Assembly: GCF_000004075.3 (NCBI RefSeq)
Contig: NC_026657.2
Span: 31,714,408 to 31,778,407, forward strand
Direction of reading: 5' to 3'
DNA length: 64,000 nt
From: Cucumis sativus
Taxonomy: Eukaryota; Streptophyta; Magnoliopsida; Cucurbitales; Cucurbitaceae
Shown: one piece after another, positions 24,411 through 36,799 of the stretch
How the letters are laid out: each line of letters starts with the position of its first letter
How positions within the stretch are numbered: position 1 is the first letter of the stretch
The notes under the pieces: generated by a model
Seen by the model: only the letters and a program-made list of their open reading frames with translations
What the model was told of the DNA's origin: nothing
Database searches by the model: none
Program-made: the position numbers and the translations under genes

Positions 24411-25360
24411 TTTTGGGAGAACGAATGAGTTATGAAAAAATTAGTGTTATGATAAAACTAGTGTTATGATAGTATGTATTTTGGGAAATAGTGATGTGGG
24501 AAGAATTATGGGGTGATTATGATAAGATTTTTTGGAGAAGGGTTGTGTAGGTAATAATATGATTTTTTTTATACATTTTTTTTAATTTGTATTTTAAATA
24601 TAGTACACAAATTTTGTATATTTAATTTACGAAATTGTTCTATTTTCGTAAAACATATTTCAAAAATTTATTTAAATGTGACCAATTTTCAACATTTCTT
24701 ACGTAATTATTACATGCGAATAATTTATTAATTTTTATTTTGAATTAATATTATAACTGCAATACACAAATTCTGTATATTTAATTTATCAAATCATAGT
24801 AGTTTTATATTCAAAATTTAATTCAAATAAATCTTAAATAAGATATTGCAATTAAATTGATTTATTTTAAAGAAAATTATTGTACATTAAAGTTTAAATA
24901 CTTTTTAAAATATTTGTTGTACATTTATTTAAGTTATTCAATCGTTCAAAAAGTTATTTAATCTAACATTAAATAGCCTCATTTGATTTTTATTTTTTTT
25001 TATAAATTTAATAAAATTAATTTAACTTAAATTTATCATTAATAGTTTATATATGCATAGGTCAATTTTCAAATAAAATATTCGAAAATTTGAAAATTGA
25101 ATAAAATACATGAAATAATAATTTTTTAAAAAATGTTAAATACGATGAACAAATACATAAAATAATCAAAATTAATTTCGTAAATAAAATAATTTAAAAA
25201 CAATATTTTTTTTAAGACTATTGAATAAATTAAAAACAAATGATACAATTTTTAAAACAAATATAATAATAAAACTATTGGAGAGAGCGATTGAGTAAAA
25301 ATAAAGGTTATCATAAGCCTAAAACAAGAGTTATGACAATCATTCTCAAAACAAGTCCGT
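24411..25360. mobile_element. Possible degenerate non-autonomous DNA transposon
   Basis: The left side reads GGGCCTTTTTGGGAGAACGA then ATGAGTTATGA; the right side ends GAGTTATGACAATCATTCTC then AAAACAAGTCC. Read inverted, the two ends share an imperfect match (GG-C-TTTT-GAGAA-GA..GTTATGA). The interior is extremely AT-rich without coding potential. No target duplication was confirmed, so this is tentative. Confidence 0.3.
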
Positions 25361-25449
25361 CCAAAGATGACACTTCCAGGCCAGGAGGTTGGATTACCCA
25401 AACGATAACTATTAATAATTAATAAAATTAGGAAAGTTCTGGTTTCATC

Positions 25450-25491
<42 letters not shown>

Positions 25492-26640
25492 TAATTTTTC
25501 AAAAAACACATATGTTTTTTAAAAATATATTAAACAAATTAAAATAATATTAATAATAATTGAGATAAGCTTATCAAATTATAGTTGGATTGCAAATTAA
25601 ATTTAGAAAACCTAACATAACCAAATTATGAAAAAAAATTACGTATAAAGAAAAGTGAAAAATAATTGCATCATATTGTTCACACGAGGAATTGAACTTT
25701 GTTATATTGATGAATATTGTGAATACAGTCTCTACTATTTACTCATTTGATATTTTCTCTCGAATACAATTTAAAACTTAGAACTTATCGATCTTTGGTA
25801 TTCAGGATGTTGTTGTTGCAAGTCGATTTGAACTATTATGGAATTCAATGAAAGTTTAATTTTCAAAGTCAGTCTTTCAGAAGTTAGATATAAGTTGTTA
25901 TTCGAACTTGCACGTCTTCAGAACTTTAATTATTCATTCAAAGAAAGACCTACTCAAATGAATGACAAAGATCTCTATTTATAGATAAATTTTTGGGCTT
26001 TAGGTGGGCTTTGGCTTATTTGCTTGTTGAGCTTTGACTTTAACCAATTTGTCTGTTGGACTTTAGCTTGAGCCCATTTGCCTTATTGGGTTGGATTTGG
26101 GCTTGGACCCATTTGCTTTATTGGACTTGAGTCCATCTGTTTGTTGAGTTTGGACTTGGCTAATCTGCTTATTGAACTTGAATTGAGTTGCATTGGGTAA
26201 ACTTAATTATCAAAATCCAATAAAATATAATTATGAAATATTTGTTGTGATGATGTGGCAGAATTTAATTGGCCGAAATTTATTGCTCAACACCTACCAA
26301 AAAATGGATAGCTACACTTTTAGTTATCCATTTTGATTGACTTAAAATTTTATTATTAACGTAAATAGTTTGAATTGTCGTGTTTTAAAAAATTAAATTG
26401 TTTTATATCATTTACAAAAGTTATTTTTAATTATTAGTATAAAATTTTATATTATTACAAAATATTTATTTGTAAAAATTAAAATCCTAGTCATTGTATT
26501 GTTTTAAAGAATAAAACAATATATGTATGATAAAAGTAGGACAACAATCTATCACTCAAAGAAGTGTGACTTTACTATATTTGTGATTTTTTTTGCTAAC
26601 AATTCTAATTACACTTTTTCTTCTACTAAAACAATGGGCT
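25361..26640. other. AT-rich intergenic DNA
   Basis: It contains a (TA)n microsatellite at about 25452-25483 and a degenerate stretch at 26.0-26.2 kb in which variants of TTGGGCTTGGACCCATTTGC / TTGAGTTTGGACTTGG repeat about six times, probably an old short tandem repeat. No gene is visible. Confidence 0.5.
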
Positions 26641-26783
26641 TTCTATTTGGGCTCACTTTAATTCAGCCCGCTCATTAAAGAAGCAAATAAAAAACCTAGC
26701 CCTAGTCACTATACAAATCCGAATGAACTAGGGTTTCTTCATTTTGTGAGCGAGTGTGAGAGAAAGTTCCTCCTGCCCCAATC

Positions 26784-27599
26784 ATGCCGGCCGGCCATGG
26801 ACTTTGTGATGGTCGGGCACCCCAAATCAATTACACATTTTTTTATAAAAAATAATCAATACATACAATGGTATTATTAACTACTAATTCTAATTAATTT
26901 ATATTTCTTTAATTGCCTTTAGTAATTAAATTAATGTTTAATATAAAATATTTTTTTATTTTAAGTGATTAAATAACTAACTAATATAGCAATCTATTGC
27001 AATAATACTAAACTTATTATACAATCTCTCATTTTAATGTACGTAAATCTCTCATTTTAATGTATGTAGAAATGTACGTATGTATATACATACATATACA
27101 TGTGTATAACTTTAAAAGTAAGCATTATTGAAGTTTATTTAAAACTAACGTTGTCAAGTACGATTGAGTTGATTATTTTAACCAACTCAATCCAGCTCAA
27201 GTTGATAGATGAAACCATAGAGAAAAACATTTTCTATCGTACGATGGGTTTTGGAATATGATGAGAGAAAGTTTCATTCTGTTTTGGACTTTGCTTTATA
27301 TATATAAATTAAATGTGTGATTTTCGGGATGAATTTTGTAGGTTGGGAACAAAATTATTAAAAAAAGAATTCATGTGAGAGTTGAGCACGTGCAGCCTTC
27401 TCGATGCACCGAGGAATTTCGCTTGAGGAAGGTGAAGAATGACGAGCTGAAGGCTGAAGCCAAGGCCAAAGGCACAGTCATCTGCACTAAGAGGCAACCG
27501 GAAGGCCCCAAACCAGGGTTCATGGTTGAAGGAGCTTTAATGGAAACTGTGACTCCCATTCCCTACAATGTGGTTAATGATCTCAAGGGTGGCTATTGA
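26784..27599 (+). pseudogene. RPL21: RPL21 copy A: exon 1 truncated, exon 2 intact
   Basis: The upstream region is a diverged copy of the L21 promoter and leader, and the start codon at 26784 opens MPAGHGL. After seven codons the match to exon 1 stops and about 540 bp of unrelated AT-rich DNA follows. Exon 2 (27342-27599, after TTTTGTAG) is complete, 85 codons ending [14 protein letters not shown] (here [10 protein letters not shown]) and a stop. Residues 8-79 of eL21 are therefore missing, including most of the N-terminal half that contacts rRNA. The 3' flank also resembles the other copies for several hundred bases. It shares the GTVICTKRQ variant with copy B, whereas C, D and E have GAVICTKRQ. 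An old, probably non-functional duplicate. Confidence 0.85.
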
Positions 27600-27813
27600 A
27601 ATTTTATCCTCTTTGAACTTTTGCCTTGTTTTGTAGTTTCATTTTTGTTTGATATTTGAACTGCTTGAATAGTACAATTTTATCATATTATGCTTCTAAA
27701 TTTTGGATACGAAACTTATGGAATTAAATTGTTTCTTAGTTTCTAGTTTTGGCCATTAGCATAAGGAAGTGTAGTTTTAGCTTATTAAAAGTAAATTTTG
27801 TTGCCTTAGGTTA

Positions 27814-27900
27814 TTCTTTCCATTGTTTTCATATATTCATATTTCTTAATCACCATCTAATTTCTTTCCATTGTTTTCACATATTCATATTTCTTAATCT
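27814..27900. repeat. 48-bp tandem duplication
   Basis: TTCTTTCCATTGTTTTCAYA..TATTTCTTAATC occurs at 27814 and again at 27862 with one or two differences, in the 3' flank of RPL21 copy A. Confidence 0.8.
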
Positions 27901-29861
27901 GATTAGCGTTTTTATTTCAATAACAAAGGAGAGTTTTCCAAACTTTGATATTACCCATGATAGAGAATGTTTTGAGTTGGAATTAGGGCAAATTATAGCC
28001 TAAATTAAATGTTTACAAACATTAGTCATTTTATCACTAAAATTTCTTTGGACTTCATTTGATATGTCAATTTGTTTGGTTTATGTTTTCAAATAATTAT
28101 TGACATGAAATTAAAGTATGGATATATATCAAAATTACTTACAGTAAATGAACGAATCAAGGTTGATGAGAGTTTTTGCAATCATCCTTCATCATTTATG
28201 TATTCTTTCAATGACTTTGATTCTGCCACAATCTATTTTGTTCTTCTAATTCTTGAATAGCTTGTCAATCTCATTGGCGTGCATTTCTCGCTCATGAGCT
28301 AATGCAGTTGAGGAAGAACTATCAATGGCGTGTTAGAACTTTGGCCTTTGAGTAGCCTAGTCGTCTATCCAAAATTGGCTTTGCATATTCGTGGGTTGGG
28401 ACTAGATAACAAGTATTTGATTCTGCCATAAAATTTAATTGAATAATAAGTAAATTGTGTGTAAACAAAATGTAAAAACAAAATGAAGACAACAAGCATA
28501 GCAGAAAACTTACACGAGCATCTACTCTCTTACATCTTCACTCGATCAGTGAGCGCTACTATTGTGACTGTAGGGCTGCTTTGCTATAGTAGCCCTATTC
28601 TTTGATGATTGTAGATGTAAATAAGATAAAAATGGAACATTAAAGAACATTAAAAATATAAACTTTCGTTTGAGAACATTTGTAAGTTTTAAGTCATTTA
28701 AAATTGTCACATATCCAACACACGATTCTTCAATCGCGGGTGGGTTGGCTTGTGCCTATTCAGGATCACTAAACTTTTTTAAATGACGAGGGTTCTGCCC
28801 CTAAACTCTTTTCCCTAAACTCTTTCTAGGTGGTGAGAACCTGATGCTCAACTAACGGATTAGGTGTTGGATATGTGAAATCCTCGAAAAATTGCTACAA
28901 AAGGAAAGTATATTAAGATTATATATATGTACGCGATAGGTCATTAACTTATATGAACGCTTAATTTTAAAACTTACTCGTATAGAGTCCTTCACGAGTT
29001 CGATGTAATATGGGGTAACATCGGTCCACTTAAGAAAGCAATCAGGAAAAGTGTCTAGCGTTAGCACAACGCGAGCCAATGGTACAACTGAAGCGAACAG
29101 TGTGTGGAAAGATCAACTTATCTTCCAGTGTATGGAAAGATCAACTTATCTTGTCTTGGAACGATCAATATGAGGATCTTCCCATTTTGTGCAACATATC
29201 ACCACCTCCTCTTCTACACCACCACTATTTAATGGCATGCCATTCTCAAAACCTTTCTTTGCCGTTTGTTGTTCATGTTCAATCGTTGCTTGTAAATCGT
29301 GCAACATCCCCAACTTTTTCACTGTCTTCATAAAATAGATTACTACTATTTGATTAATGGAAATGATCATTACTAGGTGTTTCATCTAATCTTTCTATAC
29401 CTTTATATATACAAGTTGACTGAGACTCCATAATACACCAATATGTGTAGGAGAGGCATATTCTATTCGTTAATAAATGTCTGTCCATACCCTCTAATTA
29501 AAGGCTCTCCATGCATGATGGCGTCAGGAGAAGTTTGCATCTTTTTTAAATTTTAAACTTCTCTCAATGTCGCTATGCATGTCATGGAGAGTTCCCCTTT
29601 AAAATTTCTTTTCTTATTTTTTTCCTCAGACGTGTCTCTCTCCCTTAAGGTTCACCACCACTTGTTGTCTATTATCTGTCGCTTGCTGTCGCAGTCGACA
29701 CTTGTGAGCTATCCTTCGTCCCTCGTCGGTAAATGTTTGTTTCGTTTTTTCTTCGTTTTGGTTTGAGTTTGAGAAAAAAAAAACACTAAAAAGGTATGTT
29801 ATTTTATTTTATTGTGAAAGCCTTCTTTTATAGTGTTCATCTTTGCCAATTTTACATTATG
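27901..29861. other. Unassigned spacer left of the RPL21 array
   Basis: No gene recognised. Open frames near 28.1, 28.9, 29.1 and 29.6 kb have no family features I know. A 28-bp tandem duplication (GTGTGGAAAGATCAACTTATCT) lies at about 29100-29155. It ends at the left edge of the segmental array, about 29862. Confidence 0.45.
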
Positions 29862-30451
29862 CAAAAAGAAGGTTTATGAGATATTTTTTTTTATTTAATA
29901 ATTATTTTTAATTATTAATTAAGAAAAAATAGCTAAATACTCACATTTGAGTGAATTGTCAGAGAATTTAAATGAAGGTAAGAATGACAATCCAATGATA
30001 AAATTTAACCTTCCAAATTTAGTGAGTACTTGAACTTGTCTAACAATCGTTAAATTACACTTCTAGAACCTCAAAACTATTTTGAAAATTATCGAAACAC
30101 TAATTTTTTTTTAAAAAAAATGACTTAATTTTTCTATCAAATACTTAAAAATATATTTAAAAGACAGTATTGTGTTTCAATTTAAATTAAAATTAAACTC
30201 TACACCATGATAATAATTTTTTTGACCATTTTTATTTTCTAGAGGAAAAACTACAAAAATAGTTATAAATGTAGCCATTAGATTTAAAATAATTAAATTT
30301 TTAATAATATAATTTTTAAAAATATAACATAATATGTTAAATTCGAAATGATAGTAATCAAATATTAGTCACTATATTTATGATTTTTTAAAAATATAGT
30401 TATATGACTATTCGTAAATTTGCTAACAGATTACATTTTGTGCTTTCTATC

Positions 30452-30521
30452 TGGGCCCAGTTTAATTTATCCGGCCCATTAAAGAAGCCAATAAAAAACC
30501 TAGCCCTGGGAATTAGGGTTT
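30452..30521 (+). promoter_or_regulatory. RPL21-B promoter: site II and telo-box motifs
   Basis: CTGGGCCCAG (30451-30460) and CCGGCCCATT (30471-30480) contain TGGGCC site II elements, and AATTAGGGTTTC (30511-30522) contains the telo-box in reverse. This pairing is characteristic of plant ribosomal protein gene promoters. The block is preserved in units C, D and E. Confidence 0.75.
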
Positions 30522-30565
30522 CTTCATTTTGTGAGAGAGTGTGAGAGAAAGTTCCTGCTCCAATC

Positions 30566-31291
30566 ATGCCGGCCGGCCATGGACTTCGATCACGTACCAG
30601 AGACCTCTTCGCCAGGCCTTTCAGGAAGAAGGGTTACATTGCTTTGACTACCTACTTGAGGACGTACAAAATCGGTGATTATGTGGATATCAAGGTGAAC
30701 GGCGCCGTCCACAAGGGTATGCCTCATAAATTTTACCATGGTCGCACAGGTCAGGTATGGAATGTCACAAAGCGCGCCATCGGTGTCGAGATCAACAAGC
30801 AGGTTCGGGATTCTTTTTTAAAATCTGTTATAGTTTTTAGAATGTATGTGAATCTGGTGATTTAGGGTAATAGATCGTGTTTGGTTTTGATAGAATCTTA
30901 ATTAGTTTTCGGACTCTGTTTTTCTTATTAAACTTGTGAATCTTAATGTATGTTCTAGTTTGATGGGTTCTGGAATCTGCTTTTTTTTTTTTTAAGTATT
31001 AAACTTGTGATTTTCGGAATGAATTTTTTGTAGGTCGGGAACAGAATTATTAAGAAAAGAATTCATGTGAGAGTGGAGCACATGCAGCCTTCTCGATGCA
31101 CCGAGGAATTTCGCTTGAGGAAGGTGAAGAATGACGAGCTGAAGGCTGAAGCCAAGGCCAAAGGCACAGTCATCTGCACTAAGAGGCAACCGGAAGGCCC
31201 CAAACCAGGGTTCATGGTTGAAGGAGCTCTAATGGAGACTGTGACTCCCATTCCATACGATGTGGTTAATGATCTTAAAGGTGGCTATTAG
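30566..31291 (+). CDS. RPL21: 60S ribosomal protein L21 (eL21), copy B
   Basis: Exon 1 is 30566-30802 (79 codons) and exon 2 is 31034-31291 (85 codons plus stop). The 231-bp intron is phase 0, GT-AG. The 164-residue product opens [20 protein letters not shown], has [20 protein letters not shown] in the middle, [17 protein letters not shown] in exon 2 and ends [10 protein letters not shown], matching the usual length of eukaryotic eL21. It is a component of the cytosolic large ribosomal subunit. Intact; it differs from copies C-E at M versus V in the EHMQPS block and T versus A in GTVICTKRQ, so it forms the older branch with copy A. Confidence 0.96.
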
Positions 31292-32700
31292 AATTTTCAC
31301 CTATCTGAACTTTTGCTTTGCCTTGTTTTGTGAGTCTTATTTTTGTTTGATCTTTGCTGCGCAACTGCTCTAATGGTACTGGCGTAGGTGGATGGGTCCT
31401 TTGTGGTTCGACTTCTAAAGGAAAACAACAAAAGAGTAATAGGAAATATAGTAAAATTATTTTTAAAAAGATATAGAGTTATTTGTTCTCACTTTAGAGG
31501 TTCTTCAGTTATTTATCACTATTTCATTATTAGAGAAGCAAACAAGAAAGACATTGACTTGGAAACGTATAAATCTTTGTTGAAACGTTTGATTTACTTC
31601 AAGAAATAAAATAATAGAATAGAATATCAATTCATCTTTTATGTCAATGTTAAACTTGGAAAAAATATGAAAATATGATAAAAATATTGTGATGTTGATG
31701 GAGATTTAATAATATGTCACCTAACTCCTTTTGAAATTCAAGAAGTAAACAAAGACTAAGCGTGAATTAAAATTAGGATATGCATTTTTATCGATTTTTT
31801 TAAAAATAATAAGTAAAATGCTACTTTTTCCAACTACTCTATGGTAACATTTAAAACAATTTTATGTTTTAATTTTCATAATTATGAAAGGCATCAAACA
31901 AATAATTTATTTATCCTTCTTCCATTGTATATTAACCAATTTAGTCGATTTGGATGTAAATTATACGTAGGTAGGATGCTCTATGTTTCAAATACTTAGT
32001 CTTTTACTCAATTATTTATTAAGAGCAATATATTAATACATTAACGATGAATTGAAATGATAAATTTAGAAACATTTTTTTTAATACAAATTGGATCTAA
32101 GATCTAGAACACAAAATTTCTTGATCTTCAATCCACATATTGCAATTGAATTAAGCTCTTCAAAATTTAGAAAATCATATATTTTTAAACCTCTCTTGAG
32201 TAATTCACACTAAGAAAACCACAAATTTGCAAAGGAGACTTGGAGGGATTCCAATAGTTTATAACAAACTTTTATACAAATTTGAAGCAAGGAGACTTAG
32301 GATTCCAATAGTTTATAACAAACTTTTAATAATATAAAGTTAAGATTTGAATTAAAAATTAGCAGTGACTCGATAAATTTTAAATAACTTTTGAAGATCT
32401 ATAAAATTAAAAATGAAGAGTATCGATTTGGTTTTTAAAAGTTAAGATTGTGTTTTTTTTAAAAATTATTTTTGTTTAAAAATTTTGATTAAGAATATGA
32501 GAACTTTTCTAAAAATGTAAAAAGTATAGTCTATGATTAATTTTTTTTTTAGAAATAGAAACTAAAATAAAAAGTAATTTATTTTGGAAAAATAAAAACA
32601 AATTCTTTGAAAAACAAATATTTTTCTAAGGTCAATGGATCAAAATTTGTGATTAAATCTTTTTTTTAGGTTAAAAGCCCTTTGAAAATGAATAGTCAAT
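31292..32700. other. Unit B spacer with dirigent region deleted
   Basis: About 90 bp after the RPL21-B stop, the sequence CTCTAATGGTA is joined directly to CTGGCGTAGGTGGATGGG. In unit C those points are about 2.5 kb apart, flanking the dirigent gene. The remaining spacer, 31.39-32.7 kb, is AT-rich and shared with the other units. It includes a ~55-bp direct duplication (AGTTTATAACAAACTTTTA) at about 32230-32330. Confidence 0.8.
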
Positions 32701-32831
32701 TATACCCCCGGATCTTCCGTCGTCGTTGGGTTTAACTCAATTTCCCGTTTCTCGTCAGAACTGCAAACTGAAGACGGAACCCGCGAATTCGTTGCCGAAC
32801 AAAGATCTTCAGTGCGAGCTTCAGTCTAAAC

Positions 32832-33105
32832 ATGGGTACTAGAGAAGTTTACGAACATAAGCTAAGAAGAGGCAATCTCTACCATGAACCCACTATGAAT
32901 CCAGGGCTCGGATCGCCTCGTTGCCCTCGCTGTTTTTCTCTTCTTAAACCCGACCATGTATTTGTCTCTTCTTCTTCTTCTATTAAGCACCTTCTACTAC
33001 TTACGTTTTTTAGTTTTGGGATTCATGTTTGAGTTTTACTGTGTTTTGATTCAGGATAAAAGTGAATGGGCCATCAATCCTGTTCTCCACTGTGTTACTG
33101 CTGTG
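32832..33105 (+). pseudogene. Orphan 5' gene fragment, unit B (two exons)
   Basis: Exon 1 (32832-32957, 42 codons) begins MGTREVYEHKLRRGNLYHEP and contains a CPRC pair that could be half of a zinc ribbon. Exon 2 (33055-33105, 17 codons) reads DKSEWAINPVLHCVTAV before a strong GTGAGT donor. I recognise this as the start of a conserved plant protein of unknown function, of which later exons should follow. About 310 bp into the next intron the sequence switches to the upstream region of the next RPL21, so the rest of the gene is absent. Its GC-rich leader (from about 32700) is retained, so it may still be transcribed. Function unknown. Confidence 0.65.
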
Positions 33106-34000
33106 GTGAGTTGCCATCGTTCCGATCTTCGATTTTATTTGCTTTGAGAACACATAATTTAATGGGTGCTTCTAGGTTTTTTGATCGTGTAGAGTTATAA
33201 TTGAACTCTATGTTGTGTTTGTTTAATTGGTTCGGTCTTTAGTAGTTCATGAACGTTTGTTGATCGATGATTTAGGAGTTTAATTCAATTCAGTTCTTGC
33301 TATTAGCAATTGGAGTATTCTATCTAACTCAATTCATGGTTTTCAAGGGACGTAAAAAATTGTAGGAATGAAGTTCGTGGTTTTCTTTTGGAAAAATCTT
33401 TATTTCTTCGCTAATTCAAGAAGAAGGTTTATGAGATATTTTATTCTTATTTAATAATTTTTTTAATTATTAATTAAGAAAAAATAGCTAAATACTCACC
33501 TTTGAGTGAATTGTGAGAGAATTTAAATGAAGGTAAGAATGACAATCCAATGATAAAATTTAACCTTCCAAATTTAGTGAGTACTTGAACTTGTCTAACA
33601 ATCGTTAACTTACACTTCTAGAACCTGAAAACTATTTTGAAAATTATCGAAACACTAATTTTTTTTATAAAAATGACTTAATTTTTCTATCAAATACTTA
33701 AAAATATATTTAAAAACAGTATTGTGTTTCAATTAAATTAAAATTAAACTCTACACCATGATAATAATTTTTTTGACCATTTTTATTTTCTAGAGGAAAA
33801 ACTACAAAAATAGTTATAAATGTAGCCATTAGATTTAAAATAATTAAATTTTAATAATATAATTTTTAAAAATATAACATAATATGTTAAATTCGAAATG
33901 ATAGTAATCAAATATTAGTCACTATATTTATGATTTTTTAAAAATATAGTTATATGACTATTCGTAAATTTGCTAACAGATTACATTTTGTGCTTTCTAT

Positions 34001-34071
34001 CTGGGCCCAGTTTAATTTATCCGGCCCATTAAAGAAGCCAATAAAAAACCTAGCCCTGGGAATTAGGGTTT
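34001..34071 (+). promoter_or_regulatory. RPL21-C promoter: site II and telo-box motifs
   Basis: CTGGGCCCAG at 34001-34010, CCGGCCCATT at 34021-34030 and the reverse telo-box TAGGGTTT at 34064-34071, in the same arrangement as copy B. Confidence 0.75.
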
Positions 34072-34115
34072 CTTCATTTTGTGAGAGAGTGTGAGAGAAA
34101 GTTCTTGCTCCAATC

Positions 34116-34840
34116 ATGCCGGCCGGCCATGGACTTCGATCACGTACCAGAGACCTCTTCGCCAGGCCTTTCAGGAAGAAGGGTTACATTGCTTTGACTA
34201 CCTACTTGAGGACGTACAAAATCGGTGATTATGTGGATATCAAGGTGAACGGCGCCGTCCACAAGGGTATGCCTCATAAATTTTACCATGGTCGCACAGG
34301 TCAGGTATGGAATGTCACAAAGCGCGCCATCGGTGTCGAGATCAACAAACAGGTTCGGGATTCTTTTTTAAAATCTGTTATAGTTTTTAGAATGTATATG
34401 AATCTGGTGATTTAGGGTAATAGATTGTGTTTGGTTTTGATAGAATCTTAATTAGTTTTCGGACTCTGTTTTTCTTATTAAACTTGTGAATCTTACTGTA
34501 TGTTCTAGTTTGATGGGTTCTGGAATCTGCTTTTTTTTTTTTAAGTATTAAACTTGTGATTTTCGGAATGAATTTTTTGTAGGTCGGGAACAGAATTATT
34601 AAGAAAAGAATTCATGTGAGAGTGGAGCACGTGCAGCCTTCTCGATGCACGGAGGAATTTCGCTTGAGGAAGGTGAAGAATGATGAGCTGAAGGCTGAAG
34701 CCAAGGCCAAAGGCGCAGTCATCTGCACCAAGAGGCAACCGGAAGGCCCCAAGCCAGGGTTCATGGTTGAAGGAGCTCTGATGGAGACTGTGACTCCCAT
34801 TCCATACGATGTGGTTAATGATCTCAAAGGTGGCTATTAG
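34116..34840 (+). CDS. RPL21: 60S ribosomal protein L21 (eL21), copy C
   Basis: Exons 34116-34352 and 34583-34840 give an intact 164-residue eL21. The sequence is that of the C/D/E branch ([20 protein letters not shown]). The 230-bp intron is nearly identical to the other copies. The leader CTCCAATCATGCCGG and the promoter motifs are retained, so nothing visible argues against expression. The downstream neighbour in this unit is a dirigent gene on the opposite strand. Confidence 0.96.
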
Positions 34841-36799
34841 AATTTTCATCTCTCTGAACTTCTGCCTTGTTTTGTTTTGTGAGTCTTATTTTTGTTTGAT
34901 CTTTGCAACTGCTCTAATGGTACAATTTTCTCAGATTATGCTTCTAAATTTTGGAAACGGAACTTGTAGAATTGAATTGTTTCTTAGTTTCTAGTTTTCG
35001 TCACAGTGTAGTTTTAGCTTATTCAAAGATGTTCTTGTTTCCATTATTTCCATTGAACCCATATTTCTTAAACTAACTAAACTTTCAATTCTTAATCACC
35101 ATCCAATTTTGATAACAAAAAGAGTTTTTAAAACTAATTTGAGTGTCAAACATTCTTACTTTTTTGATATTACTCATGACAGAATGTTTATCACTGAAAT
35201 TTATTTGATATGTCAATCAATTGTGTTTTGGTTGCTTATTGTTTGGTTCATGTTCCCAAATATTGTTATCGGTGAATAAAACTACGAGGAGTTCGCTTGA
35301 GTATATGATAGTAAACTAATGATTTTTAGTGAAAAAGTGGAGTATTAAGGTTGGTAACTCTCGAACATCCTTTGACCATTATAATAAGTTCATTGTTGTA
35401 GATTTTATCCAATTGTAATATGTTACACCATTTATAATTGTATGGAACAGATGTTCTTGATTGATTATATTTGAGAGAACCTTAATATGTATGTGGAATT
35501 TTTAATTGTTTTATTTATGTTTTATAAATAAGGTTCATTTCGTAATCAACTATCAAATAATTTGGAATTTTAAAACCTACCCTTTTGAAAGTGTTATTTT
35601 ATTTTTGTGTCAAATTTAATAACATTTTCGTTATTGAGATAGAGATTTGAATTCTAACTAGTTCTTGTAGTTTTATTTGCCATAAATTGCCGACACACAT
35701 GGTGGTGACTGTAATATCACAAAATTCATAACCATTCAGGCCATTGGCATGTAGAAAATTGATTGTCCTGTAAGTTTATGTGATTTTTAAATGATGATGT
35801 GATTTCTCCATTTAAGTTAGTAGCACAAAAATTTGGGAATTTTCAATCTGTAATTATGATCGGCTCGAGTTATTGACTCTCTTTTGAATATGTTGGCTAG
35901 TTTTAATCTTCTGTTTCAAAATGATTGAACGGTCTTTGTATGTCTCATATTCCAAAGATCAAACATTTTATATGATAAAATTGGCTAGAAATAGTGAAGG
36001 GTTTTTCGATTTTCAAGTGTATTCATTGGAGTTTTGTCATAGTAATTTAGCTTCGAAAAAACTCATTCAAGTGGTTAAAAATGTGATTGGACATTCGATT
36101 CTGCATATGAGAGTTTGAAAGAAAATGTCGGTGCAGACTAATTAGTGATGTATGGTATATGCCTTGGTTTCTATCTAATATGAAGTTCGGAAGTTTGGTG
36201 ATTATTAGAAAACACATTCCCTTTTTTCGACTTTAAACACTTGTGGTCTTAGATGAGATTAGAAATGTACATCCTGAACTTTTGAATAACTCTTAATTCA
36301 AACTTTATGGTGATAATACTAAATAGAAATAGTATGATCACTTAAGTAAACAACAATTACTCATGACTCATTCTTTTGTTTTGATTTTGGTTGGGTTGTA
36401 TCCACACGGATGTTCTTTATATTCCATTAGTTATAAAAGATTGCTGCTCCATACAATTTTCCATCATGACCAATATGTCTTTATATTCCATTAGTTATAA
36501 AAGATTGCTGCTCCATACAATTTTCCATCATGACCAATAAATAATGGTGATCGGAACGATAATTAAAATAATAGAAAAACTAAAATAGAATAAAGTTTAG
36601 ATACCAATCTATAAATTTAAATCTATTATTTTAATTTAAATTTGTGAACCACCTCAAACAATATTTTGAACTTAAGCCTAAGGTTCACTTTAATATATGG
36701 TCACCACATAAACTTTATTAAAGAAAAGAGAGGAAAAAGGAAAAATTCCCAAATACTTTTTTCCAAAAAAAAAGAAGAAGAAGAGGGAAAATCCTTGTT
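34841..36799. other. Unit C spacer between RPL21 and dirigent gene
   Basis: AT-rich 3' flank of RPL21-C. It is shared with unit D and, up to about 36204, with unit E; its first few hundred bases also resemble the flank of copy A. A ~63-bp tandem duplication (TTTATATTCCATTAGTTATA) lies at about 36413-36538. No convincing gene is visible. Confidence 0.6.

Noticed and set aside
28852-29385. Possible transposase remnant left of the array
   Set aside because: Short unconserved frames on both strands; I could not match them to any transposase motif.
30803-31033. Possible C/D snoRNA in the RPL21 intron
   Set aside because: TTGATGG resembles a C box but there is no properly placed D box or terminal stem in any copy.
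30992-31251. Minus-strand open frames opposite RPL21 exon 2 (also in the other copies)
   Set aside because: They mirror the conserved exon 2 on the other strand and lack any independent feature.
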